From Timema cristinae (Eukaryota; Arthropoda; Insecta; Phasmatodea; Timematidae): a DNA stretch of 64,000 nucleotides. Positions 44,455 to 56,569 of this stretch are shown here, piece by piece (within the stretch, counting starts at the first letter, position 1; each line of letters starts with the position of its first letter). The notes beneath the pieces are model-generated. The model did not search any database. It saw nothing but the letters and a program-made list of their open reading frames with translations, and had not been told where the DNA came from. Both the position numbers and the translations under genes were made by a program. The stretch lies in NCBI GenBank assembly GCA_039000515.1, contig JBCFYV010011164.1, positions 34,795,021 through 34,859,020 on the forward strand. Reading direction: 5' to 3'.

Positions 44455-45399
44455 AATTGTTTGCTCTGAAAAATTGCTGAGAGTACTTAGTATAGGAGCT
44501 ATTAAGGGAAGAGTGGAGTAGGGTCTGTTATTATTTTAAATGGCTCAACACTAGGCAGGCCTGATAAGAGAAGGCTCATACGAATTTTGACTTATTATAA
44601 TATATTTATTTCAATGACTAAATTTACCTCCTCTAGTACTTTTTGTTTATTTAATTTTCAATTCATGGACAGTATTGAATCAGACCGGTAGTTTTCAACC
44701 TGTGGTACGCGAACATCTTGGAGTACGTTGCATAGTTATTAAGGCCACGGGAAAATAATATTGTAGTGGTAGCTTTTTTTTTGCACCAAATTAAACTAAA
44801 TTGAAAAAGGAAATTACCACTCAGATAATCAGCTCAAATATATATTTAATTCTACGATGCATTAAATTTGTCATTTAAAAATGTGGCCTACGCCAAAATA
44901 GGATCAACATATTCCAACAGGGCTACCCTATACCTATAGTTTGAGTTTTATAATAGTAAAATATGTGTGAGGCTGTGATACTAGCTAAATTTCAATGACT
45001 TCTTAAGCATATTTGCGCAGCTTTGAGACTAGTATTGTTGAAAAAGGGCTCTAGAGTTAACCTTCCTCTAACAAATACTGTAATTTATTGATAGACTTAC
45101 AAAGGAAAATTTTTAAGATAAATGAGAACAAGCAGTGGATAAACAAGGATAAAAAGTTTCGTAGTTTTCCATACACTCTTGACATGGCAAAGAGTGGCTG
45201 TAGGTGAAGGACGAAAGGAAGTGTAAGCTTAGAGAAAATAAAACATAATTTCTAGAAAATGACCCAGACCATTGTATTGGTGCCGTGTGACCTGACAGTG
45301 ATTGATACTCTCTCGCTGACAGAGGACGCCACCTCAATAACGTCTTATTGAACGTACTAATATAATATAACAACATTTGAAACATAGCTTGAAAGTTAC
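44455..45399. other. otp intron side; possible hAT terminus at 44694
   Basis: GGTAGTTTTCAACCTGTGGT then ACGCG (44695-44719) resembles a hAT left end; a partner (TGTTGAAAAAGG, 45036) is weak. The rest is AT-rich DNA directly 3' of the otp donor site. Confidence 0.4.
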
Positions 45400-45405
45400 C
45401 TGCAC
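45393..45405 (-). other. otp: splice donor of the otp homeodomain exon
   Basis: On the minus strand GGTGCAG|GTAACT fits the donor consensus and falls between Q46 and V47 of the homeodomain. Translation beyond it departs from the homeodomain at once (VTFKLCFK). Confidence 0.92.
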
Positions 45406-45738
45406 CCGAGACTCCGTCAAACCGATTCTCATGGCTATCTCCTCCCTCATGAAGATGTCAGGGTAGTGGGTTTTGGAGAAGCACCGTTCCAGTTCGTTCA
45501 ACTGGGCGGGCGTGAACCGCGTCCTATGCCTCTTCTGCTTGGCGGGTTTGTCCGAGTCGGAGGAGCCTTGCCCCCCATGGGGACCCCCTACGTGACTCTG
45601 TTGAGGGGGGCCTAGACTGGTGGGGTCACACAGGGAGCGTCCCCCATGGTGGTCACCGTTACCTCCACCTTGGTCCAAAGGGGATCCTTTCAGCTCGTGC
45701 GTGGTGACGTTTGAGTTCATCACACACGTCTTTGGGGC
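45400..45738 (-). CDS. otp: orthopedia (Otp) homeobox transcription factor, internal exon
   Basis: Otp is a paired-type homeodomain transcription factor acting in the nucleus, conserved across bilaterians and needed for specifying neurosecretory neurons. The exon holds 113 codons in phase 0. The first 67 codons are a low-complexity Gly/His/Pro/Ser-rich linker ([25 protein letters not shown]). Codons 68-113 are homeodomain residues 1-46, [20 protein letters not shown] (helix 1), [18 protein letters not shown] (helix 2), TESRVQ (start of helix 3), essentially identical to the insect Otp form as I recall it. The acceptor is a pyrimidine-rich CTGCTCGTTTTTGCAG ending at 45739 and the donor is CAG|GTAACT at 45399/45400. 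An intron at homeodomain 46/47 is a hallmark of paired-class genes. Residues 47-60, with W48, Q50 and N51, must be on another exon not seen in this window. A shorter model could start at the internal Met of VMNSN. The homeodomain call is very secure; the exon's left boundary slightly less so. Confidence 0.95.
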
Positions 45739-46655
45739 CTGCAAAAACGAGCAGGCCAAATTGTAGATTTTGTTGAGAAATTATCTAGGTAATAAATCAT
45801 CAAACAGTTAAAAGTCACATATTTTGTCACATACTGATTTAAAATCCAGGTAGAATATTAAAGATTGCTTCACACAATGTTGTAGGATAAAGAGACGTTT
45901 TCAACCCGTTTAAACGTCACAGATTTCATAGCATAATGAATGATTTAGGATCTACGCCAGCAACCAGGCCAAATGTTTAAATATTACCCTTGTAAGTAGG
46001 GCTTATATTTTGATTACTTAAAAATAATCAATAAAATGACATAAAAATTATATAAGATTGAGTCAAGTTTTCAAAAAAATGGCCTAAAAGTTTGAACAAA
46101 TATTAATAATAAATGTATTTGACTGAATCGAATACGTGCTTTACTAATGTAAACTAAAATTTATCCAAGCAATGAAATCTTTAACCACTAAGCTTTTGTA
46201 TTTTGATAATATTTCGATTCAGAAGTAATAACTATCCCTGTCCAACGCAATCCACTTGAGCTTGTTGCAGTTTTTCACCGGGTATGTATTTTTACAACAA
46301 TACAAAGAGGATACAAAGTTCATGGCCTTACATTATATTCTCATTCTGACAACTGTGTAATTAAATCATTTATGCATTTCTAAAATATCAATGGTGCCAA
46401 AAATATACTTTCTCAACATTAATATCTTAAAATGACTCAAAAAATGTTTAAAATTGATTCAAAATCTCCGATAAATAACTGAAAATGATTTATAACAGTA
46501 AGAAAATTAAGAAAATGTGACCTAAAATACTAAAATAACAATAAATACCTATAAAAAATAAATGTCTACAACCATACGTTCATGAACAGATTCTATATAG
46601 GCCTACTTATGAACATTGTCTCTGATGAACCAATAAAATTATGACATGTCATCAA
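45739..46655. other. 5' flank or intron 1 of otp, nothing recognised
   Basis: AT-rich DNA upstream of the exon's acceptor. No start exon was recognised here or further up to 64000. Confidence 0.5.
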
Positions 46656-46659
46656 AATC

Positions 46660-46815
46660 CGCGCCCTGCTTATGAGGTAGGTATAAGTATGTAGAATTTA
46701 AATAAATTCTACAAGTATTTTCCATAAGAAATAGAGTGTAAAAGCTATTTAGGAAAGTCGATCTCCGTGCACTGTATTCAAACCCTAGTATTCCTGTCAT
46801 CAATAAACTAAACAA
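46660..46815 (-). mobile_element. S2 SINE, decayed
   Basis: GTAAAAGCTATTTAGGAAAG, CGTGCACTGTATTCAAACCC and CTGTCATCAATAAACT are minus-strand S2 motifs. Confidence 0.5.
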
Positions 46816-46819
46816 GGAG

Positions 46820-48365
46820 AGATGGACACTATTGTATGCGTGCTCCCAGTGTGCATCCAAAATATTTTAGTTTGAGTTAAATCCTGATATAATAAGCTTT
46901 CATCGCTTTTTATACATGGTGTGGCTCATAACTTAATAATACAGGGTCATTGTGTAATTGAGGGCCAAAATGCTAACATTTAGGTAAACTAAGTATACTT
47001 CAAGAGTTAAGTACCGTGGAAGTTGCAACCCTAGCTTAGTTTATTGATTTGTCAGGCTGCCAACAAAGTTTGATCATCCTATACGAGCCCTTGCTGACCG
47101 CGTGGTATGGTGGTCGGACACCTGTCTACCTATCATGGTATTAAGAAGAGAAATTAAGGGTTTGCGCAGGTTTCCCCTCCGCCATATTTACTGCTTGGCT
47201 TCATCCGGAAGACAACATGGTACTTGGAGGGAAGCCATGGTTGACAATTTAAAAGTTCATTTCTTAAAATCGTGGTGAAATATATGCCTATCGTACTGTA
47301 CTGTATTTGGGTGTAATAATATTAGATGGGTCATAACACAGCTGAGTTATTTCGTTTTTATTTAATGAAGAGATTCCATATAAGTTAACATGTCAACCCT
47401 GATCAAATAAATGTGAAAACTAATATTCTTGATACATTTATTGATAACAAACTTAAGATAATGTCTTTTTAAATAGCCTAATTATATAATAGTTAATCCA
47501 TGAAGAACTTCAAACTCAAAAGTGATAAAAACTGCACTTAATGAGTTAAAGACTGACTTAAGAAAAGAGTTTTACCAAATTTTGGTGCTCTCTTTTGATG
47601 AAATTAAAATACGTAGTTAAAGCTGTTTTAACAGAAAGAATGAAAAACTGTAGGTCCATATAGTTATACACATGTTTGCGTGGCAAGTAAGTTGTTAGGA
47701 ACTGGAAACAACTAGCGTATTATTATTTTGACCAGCCAATTACCGAATATATTTTAAACTAAAATATAGTTGGAATTTAAGAATGTAGATTTCAAGTAGA
47801 AGCAATTGTAAGTTACATGGCGAAGGAAATATATGAAAAAACTTATAGAATTGAAAATTCATTTGATATTCCAATAAAATATTATTGTATTTTCTGACGT
47901 TACTCATTTAATTAAGCTTGCTATAAATCACTTTATGGACAAATATTTTTTCTCTAAAATGGTTATATTGTTAAAATAAAAATCCAGGAAATAATTAACA
48001 GTGTGTTAAAATATTAAACTTGTGCGTACACTGACAAGCTTAACTTAGATGTAAAATGATTCAGTGGACAAAAAGTAAAAACATTGACAGGACTTTATCT
48101 AAATCAGTTTTTCAATCAATAATGTAATAATATGAAAAAATAGCATTTTTGACGGGAATGCAAACGCTATCAAATAATTTTATCACGTCTTTGATATTGA
48201 TTAGTAAATCTGATTCTGCCAATGGTTAATGAAAAAATCCACGGCAACATATTATTTTGAATTAAATTACAGGGCTCAAACAAACCATTAAAGATTTTAC
48301 ATGGAAAATAACCGTCTCAACAGTGAATACAGTTGAACAACAAAAAAAAATAAAAGATATATATT
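46820..48365. other. AT-rich spacer; one tRNA-SINE-like patch at 47090-47240
   Basis: The patch (GACCGCGTGGTATGGTGGTC, GGTTTCCCCTCCGCC, CATCCGGAAGACAACATGG) is less AT-rich than its surroundings and resembles an unassigned tRNA-derived repeat. The rest shows nothing. Confidence 0.35.
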
Positions 48366-48374
48366 TTTGTATTT

Positions 48375-48377
48375 ATA

Positions 48378-48427
<50 letters not shown>

Positions 48428-48671
48428 TATTAGCACCGCATATTACTACCCGTTCGGGTTATACCACTTACGTTAATGTGTAATGTTAGGGTGATTGTGA
48501 GATTAAATTGAGGACCTACAGTTTAACGTGGAATCCGAACCACGGTGAAGGCCTGGCATTCCCCACATTCACAAGATGTCTTGTCAGAGGTGAAGGAAGG
48601 GTTTGGAAATCAGATAAATCTGTGCGGGACCGAGGATTGAACCCCGGCCGCCAGCACAGAAGTCTGACACC
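48375..48671 (-). mobile_element. S1 SINE, head-truncated, with TSD
   Basis: Minus strand: starts AGGTGTCAGACTTCTGTGCT with B box GGGGTTCAATCC, and runs to the shared 3' end and a long (AAT)n tail. TTTGTATTT flanks it at 48366-48374 and 48672-48680. The A box is missing, so this copy cannot be transcribed from its own promoter. Confidence 0.9.
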
Positions 48672-48744
48672 TTTGTATTTGAAGAATTCACTCTGTATTC
48701 GGTACAACACCCAATTAAACTAGAGTGTTTTTTGATCTTTTTTT

Positions 48745-48982
48745 TTAGCAACACCTTATACTACCTGTTTTGGGTTATGCAGCTATGTCTCAATGAGTTA
48801 GAGAATATGAAAGTGGAATTTTAGGAGTGTACACGCATTTGCGTGAAGGGAGAGTGAAAAAAATGCTTAGGGAAAACAAACCTCAGTACATCCGACTAAG
48901 ATTCGAACCCCGATTTCCCTGTCGTCTGCAGTCTAGTCTATTGTGAGAGTGACATACAAGAACATGTAACCACCAGAGCGGG
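48745..48982 (-). mobile_element. S2a SINE, near full length
   Basis: Minus strand: head CTGGTGGTTACATGTTCTTG, anticodon-arm region CAATAGACTAGACTGCAGAC, B box GGGTTCGAATCTTAG, GGATGTACTGAGG and an end reading TAACCCAAAACAGGTAGTAT. Confidence 0.85.
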
Positions 48983-48989
48983 TTCCTCT

Positions 48990-49795
48990 TTATTAAAGGC
49001 TCATAAAATATGCCATGTGATACCGATAAGATTTACATACCAAATACGTAATTAAATTATGAGTAAGTATTCAGCAGCTGTTCTGCCCACAGAACAAAAT
49101 ACAAAAGAAAGTATTGAGAAAGCATTTTTAGTAAATATATAAAGTTCTCAAATAAAATCTTCAAGACAAGTTTGTAATTTAAAAGAACTATTATTACGAA
49201 AAGATTTTAACCTGATTAAGAAGTTACAAATAACTCAATCTATGAGCTAAAATCATTTGTAAGAAGAAAATGAAGACAATTTGACTGATATAATATTTAA
49301 CAGTTAATAAAATATTACAAAATAGACATAAGCATATACGCATTAATGTTAAATATAGATTTAGAAATAAATTTCCTGAATTATGAACACAAGTGTTATC
49401 ATCTAAAGGTGGAAGTGGATTGATTTTATTTCAGGAGATTGTTTAATATTTCCCACAGAGTTTTAAACTTGATCAATACAACATAAATAGGTTTTCCCGA
49501 TTTTCATTGAAGATATTCTTGCAAGGATATACACTTTTATACAGTATCATTAAAGATTTTTAAAGATTTATTTAGAACATGAACAAGAAAGAATAATCAC
49601 AGGTTAATAATGTATCATTAAAGATTTTTTTAAAAGGGTTTATTTAGAACATTAACAAAGAAAGAAATAATCACTAGGCTTAATACATGGCAGATGAAAA
49701 CTGCAAGGAAATTTAAAAAATACGTACAATAAATAATTTTCATTTTATATCTGTGTTTTACTTCATGTTAAGACTATACGCATACATGATAATTA
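48990..49795. other. AT-rich spacer with a 68-bp tandem duplication
   Basis: GTATCATTAAAGATTTTTAA begins at 49544 and a diverged second copy at 49612 (GTATCATTAAAGATTTTTTT), each continuing through TTTATTTAGAACAT.AACAA. Nothing else was seen. Confidence 0.55.
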
Positions 49796-49799
49796 CTAT

Positions 49800-49963
49800 A
49801 ATGAAGTAGGGGTGCCTAAGGAAGCATTTTGCGTGGAAGGAGAATGGAAATCATTAAGAAAAAACACCTTCAGTAGACCCGACCGGGATTTAAACCCAGA
49901 TCTCCCCATTATCAACGGGCCAATCTAACACGAGAGAGAGAGAGTGACCATTCGGACACGAAG
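49800..49963 (-). mobile_element. S2a SINE, 3'-truncated
   Basis: Minus strand: head CGTGTCCGAATGGTCACTCT, a CT tract, B box GGGTTTAAATCCC, CGGGTCTACTGAAGGTG and GCAAAATGC. The shared 3' end is missing. Confidence 0.7.
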
Positions 49964-49964
49964 T

Positions 49965-50205
49965 GAGTAATTGGATATTTGAATGATTTAATGTTGATTG
50001 ATCTATTATATATAATTACATATAATATCATATTATGTGTATAAATACGAGGGTATACTTTTTTAAAACGAAATTAGTCAATGTAAAATAATTGTGTAAT
50101 CTAATTTTTTGATGTTACTCTGAGTTTAGTTTCAGATAGTTTGCGAATTCATTGTACGTTTAATATATTTAAATTTACGTGTGCCTATCTTTAATTTTCA
50201 TGTAT
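49965..50205. other. AT-rich spacer, nothing recognised
   Basis: No gene or repeat signature was seen. Confidence 0.5.
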
Positions 50206-50207
50206 TC

Positions 50208-50450
50208 AAGGTATTTAACGTGCCCTTTCTGAACCGACTGATTATACCAGCAATGATTTAAAAACTAACTTAAATTTAGAACAGACACAACACCTAGCAC
50301 CCGGTCTTTGATTCATTACTGTGAAAGGGTAAGTACACATTTTACCAATGATAGAATACATTTTTCAACCATGCCAGGAATTTAACCCGGGGCCTTAGAT
50401 CAGCATACAGATACGTTACTAACTGAACCAAGATGTAAGACTGTGTCATA
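50208..50450 (-). mobile_element. S3 SINE, full length
   Basis: Minus strand: A box TTGGTTCAGTTAGTAACG, B box CGGGTTAAATTCCTGGCATG, GTGAAATGTG-like stretch, CAATGAATCAAAGACCGGGT and the 3' end CAGTCGGTTCAGAAAGGGCA. It aligns along its length with 12942-13172. Confidence 0.8.
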
Positions 50451-50689
50451 TTGAATCTGTTTGAAACCATCCAGGTTGTAATGGCTATGAAATAAGCTAT
50501 ATATTTAAAATAACCCAACAATTGAATATGGCCTAAAAGTTTGATGCTAATATATATTATAACCTTTTATATTTTATAATTTTATGCAATATTTATTTTT
50601 AATAGGCTCACAACAAATAATTTTAGAATATTGATTAAAGATATTTGAGTGGTTTCAACGTTTCAAAAATACCATTCCCAAAAGAAGTT

Positions 50690-50790
50690 GCACAGTATGA
50701 GGATATTCTGTGCCCTCAAGAGTCCATTTCCCTCACAGATAATATTCTGAAAATTGAAAAATGACGCCTGGACACGGAAATCACAGATAA
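50690..50790 (-). mobile_element. S4 SINE fragment
   Basis: Minus strand: TTTCCGTGTCCAGGCGTCAT followed by TTTTCAATTTTCAGAATATT and CTGTGAGGGAAATGG, the junction also found at 26725-26760. Confidence 0.65.
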
Positions 50791-50888
50791 TAATCAAATC
50801 TGAGGACGTTGTACAGACTGAACCAAGCGTCACATCGTGGTGCAGTGTTTTTATTCTATTTTAAAACGTACGATACAGTTTTATGCTT

Positions 50889-51122
50889 AAGTGGCGTATA
50901 GTATAGCGTAATTGCAATAGACTGGACGGCTGATGAAGGGAAATCAATCTTCGAATACCGGTCGGGTGTACTGAGGGTTGTTTTCCTAAATGGCTTTACA
51001 CTCCTTCCACGCAAATGCGGGAACATACTTCTTTAATTTCAACCTTCCTCATCCCTAGCTAACAACTGTTATTATTAGGGGTCACTGGTATAACATGAAC
51101 AGGTAGTAAGACGGGAGCTAAA
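50889..51122 (+). mobile_element. S2a SINE
   Basis: AATTGCAATAGACTGGACGG, TTCGAATACCGGTCGGGTGT, ACTGAGGGTTGTTTTCC, GCAAATGCGGGAAC and TATAACATGAACAGGTAGTA. A TTATTATTAG insertion sits near 51070. Confidence 0.82.
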
Positions 51123-51169
51123 AAAATGTTTTGCCATGTTAAAAAATATATTTTTGTAAATAATTCATC

Positions 51170-51345
51170 CAACACCTTAGCTCAGTTGGTAGCGTTTCTG
51201 TCTACTGAGCTAAGAGTTCCGCGTTCGATTACTGGCATGGCCGAATTTTTTTAATCAATGATGAAATGTGGGTGTCCCCTTTCAAAGTAATGAATGTTGG
51301 ATGCTGTGTCTGTGTGCACGTTAAATAACTCAAATAAATGAAAAT
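51170..51345 (+). mobile_element. S3 SINE, middle-deleted
   Basis: Head CTTAGCTCAGTTGGTAGCGT (A box), CGCGTTCGATTACTGGCATG (B box), GATGAAATGTGGGTGTCCCC, TGAATGTTGGATGCTG and GTGTGCACGTTAAATA (S3 3' end). Its head is the most tRNA-like of the S3 copies, but the arms do not fold as a standard tRNA. Confidence 0.8.
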
Positions 51346-51349
51346 AAAT

Positions 51350-51790
51350 GGTACGGCGCACCGCACAGACTTTCTCTCTCTTTCTATAAACTCGTAAGCT
51401 TTCTGAACAGAAAGTTTGCTGTAAGCAGAGGTGCACCCAAGGGGGGAGGGGCAACCAGGATATTTCACCTCCCCTTTCCCAATATCACAAATAATTTTAA
51501 TATAAGTTTAAATAATATTAAGTATAACTAAAATATTTAGGCATTGAAGATGTGTCGAATGTGCATGCTACATTTTAAGACCAGGCTTCACCCTTAAGCC
51601 CAATATTCATAAGGTTTACCATTACACACAATATTAACAATTGAAAAAAACATATAAATAATAGCTTTATACCATTTGCATTATTTAAATTTCTTAATTA
51701 CTATAAAACTACTCCAAATGATTTATAAAAGCATTTAATATTTATAAATATTCTCGGCCTTCCGGGCTTAGGAGGCTGTGCAACTCCAAA
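51350..51790. other. spacer, nothing firm recognised
   Basis: GCAGAGGTGCACCCAAGGGG (51425) resembles a hAT-type terminus without a visible partner. Confidence 0.35.
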
Positions 51791-51794
51791 CCCG

Positions 51795-53050
51795 CTTTCT
51801 CCATCAATATTTCAGGTTAGATTCTTAATGTAAATATTGACTAATGAGTCTAAAATGGAGATAGATCATTGCTGTACAAACATTTCTCCTAAGAGGTTTA
51901 AGGAAAAATAATATACTTTTTTAGATACTTACTTATATTTAATTACTCCATGGCATTGGAGAATTATTGCGTTAAAACTCGAGTAGTATCTTTACAACTA
52001 AAGCTCACAAAATTGTATTAATATATTTGAAAAATCTTAGAGAATGTTGCTTTTATAAAAATATATGTCGAATAAAAGTTTTTTATTTCTAATAGTCCTA
52101 CAATTTTGCAATGATAAGTTATTTAGTATCTCAAATAGTTGTGGAGATACGGAAATTAACGCTTCTGTAAAGTACCCTAAAAATCATTTTCATGGGGAAA
52201 TGAAAGTAGGCCGTTTATTTATAATCTTAATCAACGCCTAGATACGAATTTTAATCAAAATCTTTGAAGCAGATTTTGAGAAAACCTATTTTTTCTCTTT
52301 TCGCCCCTTATAAAACTACCCTTAATTTTAAGTTTTAATAGACACAGAGACAGACGGCATTGCAAAGACTATTTTTTAGGGTTCGGAGGGTGATGAGACG
52401 TCGACATCCATCAACATTTCAGGTTAGATTTTTTTTACGGTCGCAATACTTAAACTTTAATGTACAAAAAGTTAAAAAATATATTTAATTGCGTATAGAT
52501 TGAAAGTTATTGATTTTATAAAAATATGTTTCGAATAAAATATTTGTATCAAAATATATATTCATATTTGTAATGCTAAGTAATTTCATATCTCAAATAG
52601 TTTCGGAGATATTATAAAAAAAATGTAAATTTACGCATCAGACTGGAGCCCTTAAAGTCATTTTGCCGAAATATTGAGGGTAACCATCTTGTTTGGAATA
52701 TTTATTAATGTTAATATATGAAATTTAATCAAAATCTTTAGAGCCGATTTTGAGAAAATCGACTTTTTCTCTTTTTTCCCTTCAGTAAACTACCCTTAAT
52801 TCTAGGGGTAGATATCCAATTCCATAAACCCCTGGGGGCAACCCTATGAAAACCCTAGATATTAAGTTTTAGCTCAATCGGTAAAATAGTTTAGGCTCTA
52901 TTTGGAGGTACAAACAGACAGACGGAAATTCAAAAAAAACTTTTTCGGATTCAGGGAGTCATGAAACGTCAAGATTCATCAAAATTTCGAGTTCGATTTT
53001 TTTGACGATCACCATACTTTCTTTACCTGTAAGATAGAGAGAAAGTAAAA
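51795..53050 (-). repeat. R repeat, copy 2
   Basis: Inverse orientation to copies 1 and 3, with both monomers: the monomer I head near 52990-52950 (minus strand CATGACTCCCTGAATCCGAA) and monomer II near 52410-52370 (CGTCTCATCACCCTCCGAAC). It ends at 53050 with the TTTCTCTCTATCTTACAGGT edge. Its 3' part is shorter than in copy 1. Confidence 0.85.
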
Positions 53051-53054
53051 AGTC

Positions 53055-55820
53055 AAACTATTGAAATGCTCCTAATCTCATTGTTGTCAAGTGAAGAATG
53101 CAAAACAGCGCACTTCGATAAGTTTTCTTGTCTGAAAGCAATCTTATATCTAATTTCCTGGTTAATCGGCCGTGAGGTGGGCATTTCAGAAATATCCTAA
53201 CCTACTCATCGATGGCCTCAGTATGCGGTTAGCGCGGACGAAGCTTGTTGGTCACTGCTCACGATGATGGTAAGCTTATATTGTTCAGTCATGCTCGCCA
53301 AACTTTGCACCGCGTGGTCATCCACTTAGCGAGTTGGCCTCGCTCTGCAATAGTTTTTCTTTCGTGTGTGTGTGTGTGTGTGTGTGTGTCCACAGGGTGT
53401 GAATGAGAACATCACGATGTTTGCGATAGCCCCGGTTGCAGAGTGGAAACATCGTGTTATCACTACCTGCCAACTTTTGTACGCAAGGTGAGTTTAAAAT
53501 AAAAAGAGAGAGAGAAAAGAAACGTTGCAAACATGAAATGCTAAGAAAAATAGGTTGTAAAATAAATCTGTTTTTAAATATCTGTGTACTCCAATATTTA
53601 TTGGTGTTTCCATAAAATAACAGGTCTATAAAGTAGAATAAGTCTCGATATATAATATACAATTAGAATAATATGATTATATGCTCTTGAACAAATAGTT
53701 TTGCACTCTCTAAATATTACGATTTAACCAATATTCACAGTATAACAGTTTATGGGAATTATTAAGACAGGATCTAGTTAATTTTAACTTCATTAAAAGT
53801 TATTACTTTAGTACGATTCTTTTTTGTTTACAATGGTTTCCTTGGAAATGTCTCACGGGAAATATTCACTCAAAACTAGTTCACGTTATTTAAATTTGTG
53901 CATTGTAAATTATACAAATAGTGATACCACGATAGAAAGAACGTTATCTGATAGTTACAACAGTTACTAAAACATTAATATATTTTTACGTCAGGACATG
54001 TTATATGCAGTTGTCACTTTCGATAGATATTTTGAATTCATATAAAATAACAATTTTGACATAGTTTAATGGTATCAATGTTGACCACAAAAATAATTTT
54101 TGAATTCTATACTTTACCCATTATTTAGCTCTTTATTAAAACTTAAGCAAAATGAGGGTTCCATAAAAACGCACCTATTTACTCTACACTTTAATGAAAA
54201 GTATAATAGTAAAAAATGACGAAAATTAAAACGCTACATGTAATCATTGCAAAGTTGTTTATTTGGTTGGATATGATTGGTTGAGATACCGTGAATGGCA
54301 TTAAATTTAAAAACTAAATACATATACATTATTCTATGACGTAAATGGTTTAGTCATTTTTATCAGAGTTTTTCTATTGATAAAAAGATTACATTGTTTA
54401 AAATTGTTTGCGTTTCAAACGTACTCGTATTTTTGACTCCATTTCGATAGTGACTTAAGTTCCCTCTGAGTGAATTTTATGTATCCAAACTATCTCTCTA
54501 CACTAGCGCTTTAGGTTGCAATTGTTTCCGTTGAGTGGTGGAATATTTCCTCAGTTGCTTACGTGCTTGGGGCCCTATTTTGAACCCAATTCGACCAGAT
54601 TAAGAAGATCTGTGCAAAGAACGAAATTGTTTAGCAGCTATCATCTGCAAACTAATTTTCAAACTAATTATATACACAGAAAAGGGATATATGCCTCGCA
54701 CAAAACATATTTTAAAAAACGTAAAAAAATAAATTTTAAATTAAGATTCATCTTTCCAGCAAAATTAGTTTTAGAAGAAGGAGACTAAACCAAATATGAA
54801 AAATATATAATAATGCAAAATAACTGTGTGTAGGTCCTATTAGAAAATGAAAAAAACTCTGATCATCAATATTCAATCTATTTTCAAATGGATGGTACTT
54901 TAATTCTAATAGTCAAGTATTCCTCGATTAAATATAGTATTTAAGCTCTTAATTACTCTATTTGATTAAACCAAATAAATGTTACTGGAATATATAAAAT
55001 ATATAAAATTATATTACAGTACTACCTTAAATACTTATTCATAACTAAGTTTTTTAAGACTTTAAGTTAATTACGAATCAAACATTAAAATAATTGATCA
55101 ATAATGACAATAAAACCACACTGAAATTAAATGGCTTGGTAAATTTCCAATTGGAAACCGATTTGGTTTTAACACCAATATAACCAAAGATTCAACATTT
55201 ACCATATTGTCACCTTAATTACAAAATATCGTATGCCTATTATCCTATTTTATATTACGGTGACTATTAAGTGGTTTTTTCAAATTAACCTTACTCATTA
55301 GGTTTCTTTATATTCGCCATTGTTCGTATCAATAATAACTATAATAACTATAATAATAAAAATAACGATAGTAAAAGTATACAATATCAACGTTATATAG
55401 TAGACAATAACTGTCTTTAACTGACAAAATTTCAAAAAGTGCCACTGTTGACAGAAACAATAATTCCTATTTGCATTTCTTATTCGACCAAAACTTATTG
55501 TGATAGTTAAAAAAAAAAGTGCAGTTGAAATTTGTTTTAATATAGATCGTACACACGAGTTTTTTCTGCATAAGCACTCAAAACTTCTAAACCCTTCTGT
55601 TAAAACATTAAATAAAAAAAGTATAAAAAAACATGACGTCTGAATATAATACTAATAAAAGTAAAAGAAGGTCTACACTCACAAATCATATGAAACTGTC
55701 AACACACAATGGAACGTTGTTTACGGATCCAATTTGTGCACCTGTGTCATACTTATGAGTAAGACCTTATGGTTAACACTTTTCATGCAGAAGGGCTGAG
55801 TTACGCATGTATATATATAT
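53055..55820. other. long AT-rich spacer with a (GT)n microsatellite
   Basis: A GT tract lies at 53364-53389. A less AT-rich patch at 53160-53340 and short frames (53318-53662 minus, 54516-54788 plus) show no family resemblance. No gene is supported. Confidence 0.45.
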
Positions 55821-55825
55821 TTCTA

Positions 55826-55932
55826 TATTTCTATACACATGTAAGCATATGTGCATAGGTTTATAATACGTGAAGAAATATACACCTCTTTTATTCTAGA
55901 TTCTTAGAGACACTCGTTGAGTAAAGTTACTT

Positions 55933-55966
<34 letters not shown>

Positions 55967-56075
55967 AAGTAACTTTACTCAACGAGTGGTCTCTAAGAAT
56001 CTAAGAATAAAAGAGGTGTATATTTCTTCACGTATTATAAACCTATGCACATATGCTTACATGTGTATAGAAATA
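55826..56075. repeat. 250-bp near-perfect hairpin
   Basis: Arms 55826-55940 and 55960-56075 are inverted copies differing by only a few bases (for example TCTAGATTC vs TCTTAGATTC and GAGACACTCG vs GAGACCACTCG). The centre is a short (TA)n. Shared inner words include TTCTATACACATGTAAGCAT and GTTGAGTAAAGTTACTT. Transcribed RNA would fold into a duplex of roughly 115 bp. It may be a fold-back MITE or a hairpin-RNA precursor. Confidence 0.92.
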
Positions 56076-56079
56076 CAAT

Positions 56080-56568
56080 GCGATGGAAATAGTGGCGTCT
56101 CACAGAATCCGACCAAGCAGCAAACAATTTGGCAAGTGGCAAAATGTTTTCAAGGAAAGTAGAATTGGTTAAAACTGTACCTTGTTATGTGATTTCCCCA
56201 CTCAATTCCCATTTAACAAATCGAACATAGGCTCTAATCTACACTACTCACATGGGAATATAATATTCGTTGATATAAGGCCAATGGGCGTGTATTATAT
56301 TTTATTTTACTATCGTATGGCACATATGATGGGAGGAACTTTGTATATCCAGGTTATATTGCCTTATGTGTAAGCTATTTGCTGCACAGAACTTTGTCCA
56401 GGGTACACCATAGGATGTTGTCTACACGTCGTCCACACAATGAGATGGTGTGATGATGGTTATTATGGAGTTGTGGAGCTGGGATGAGTCTTAACCTAGC
56501 TTGAGCTTATTTACCAAACCCTGGTAGTCATTTGCTTATTTTTCTCAAGGGAAAATACCAACGGTACT
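56080..56568. other. spacer, nothing recognised
   Basis: A 63-codon frame at 56182-56373 has no family resemblance. Confidence 0.45.
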
Positions 56569-56569
56569 T

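Noticed and set aside
44694..45045. hAT element with GGTAGTTTTCAACCTGTGG end
   Set aside because: The left end is suggestive, but the proposed right end and an 8-bp duplication do not match convincingly.
51170..51260. A functional tRNA gene
   Set aside because: A and B boxes are good, but acceptor and anticodon stems do not pair, and the sequence continues as an S3 SINE. The same reasoning excludes tRNA genes at 26612, 27862 and 56809.
53318..53662. 114-codon minus-strand frame
   Set aside because: It includes the translated GT microsatellite and AT-rich DNA, without resemblance to any family.
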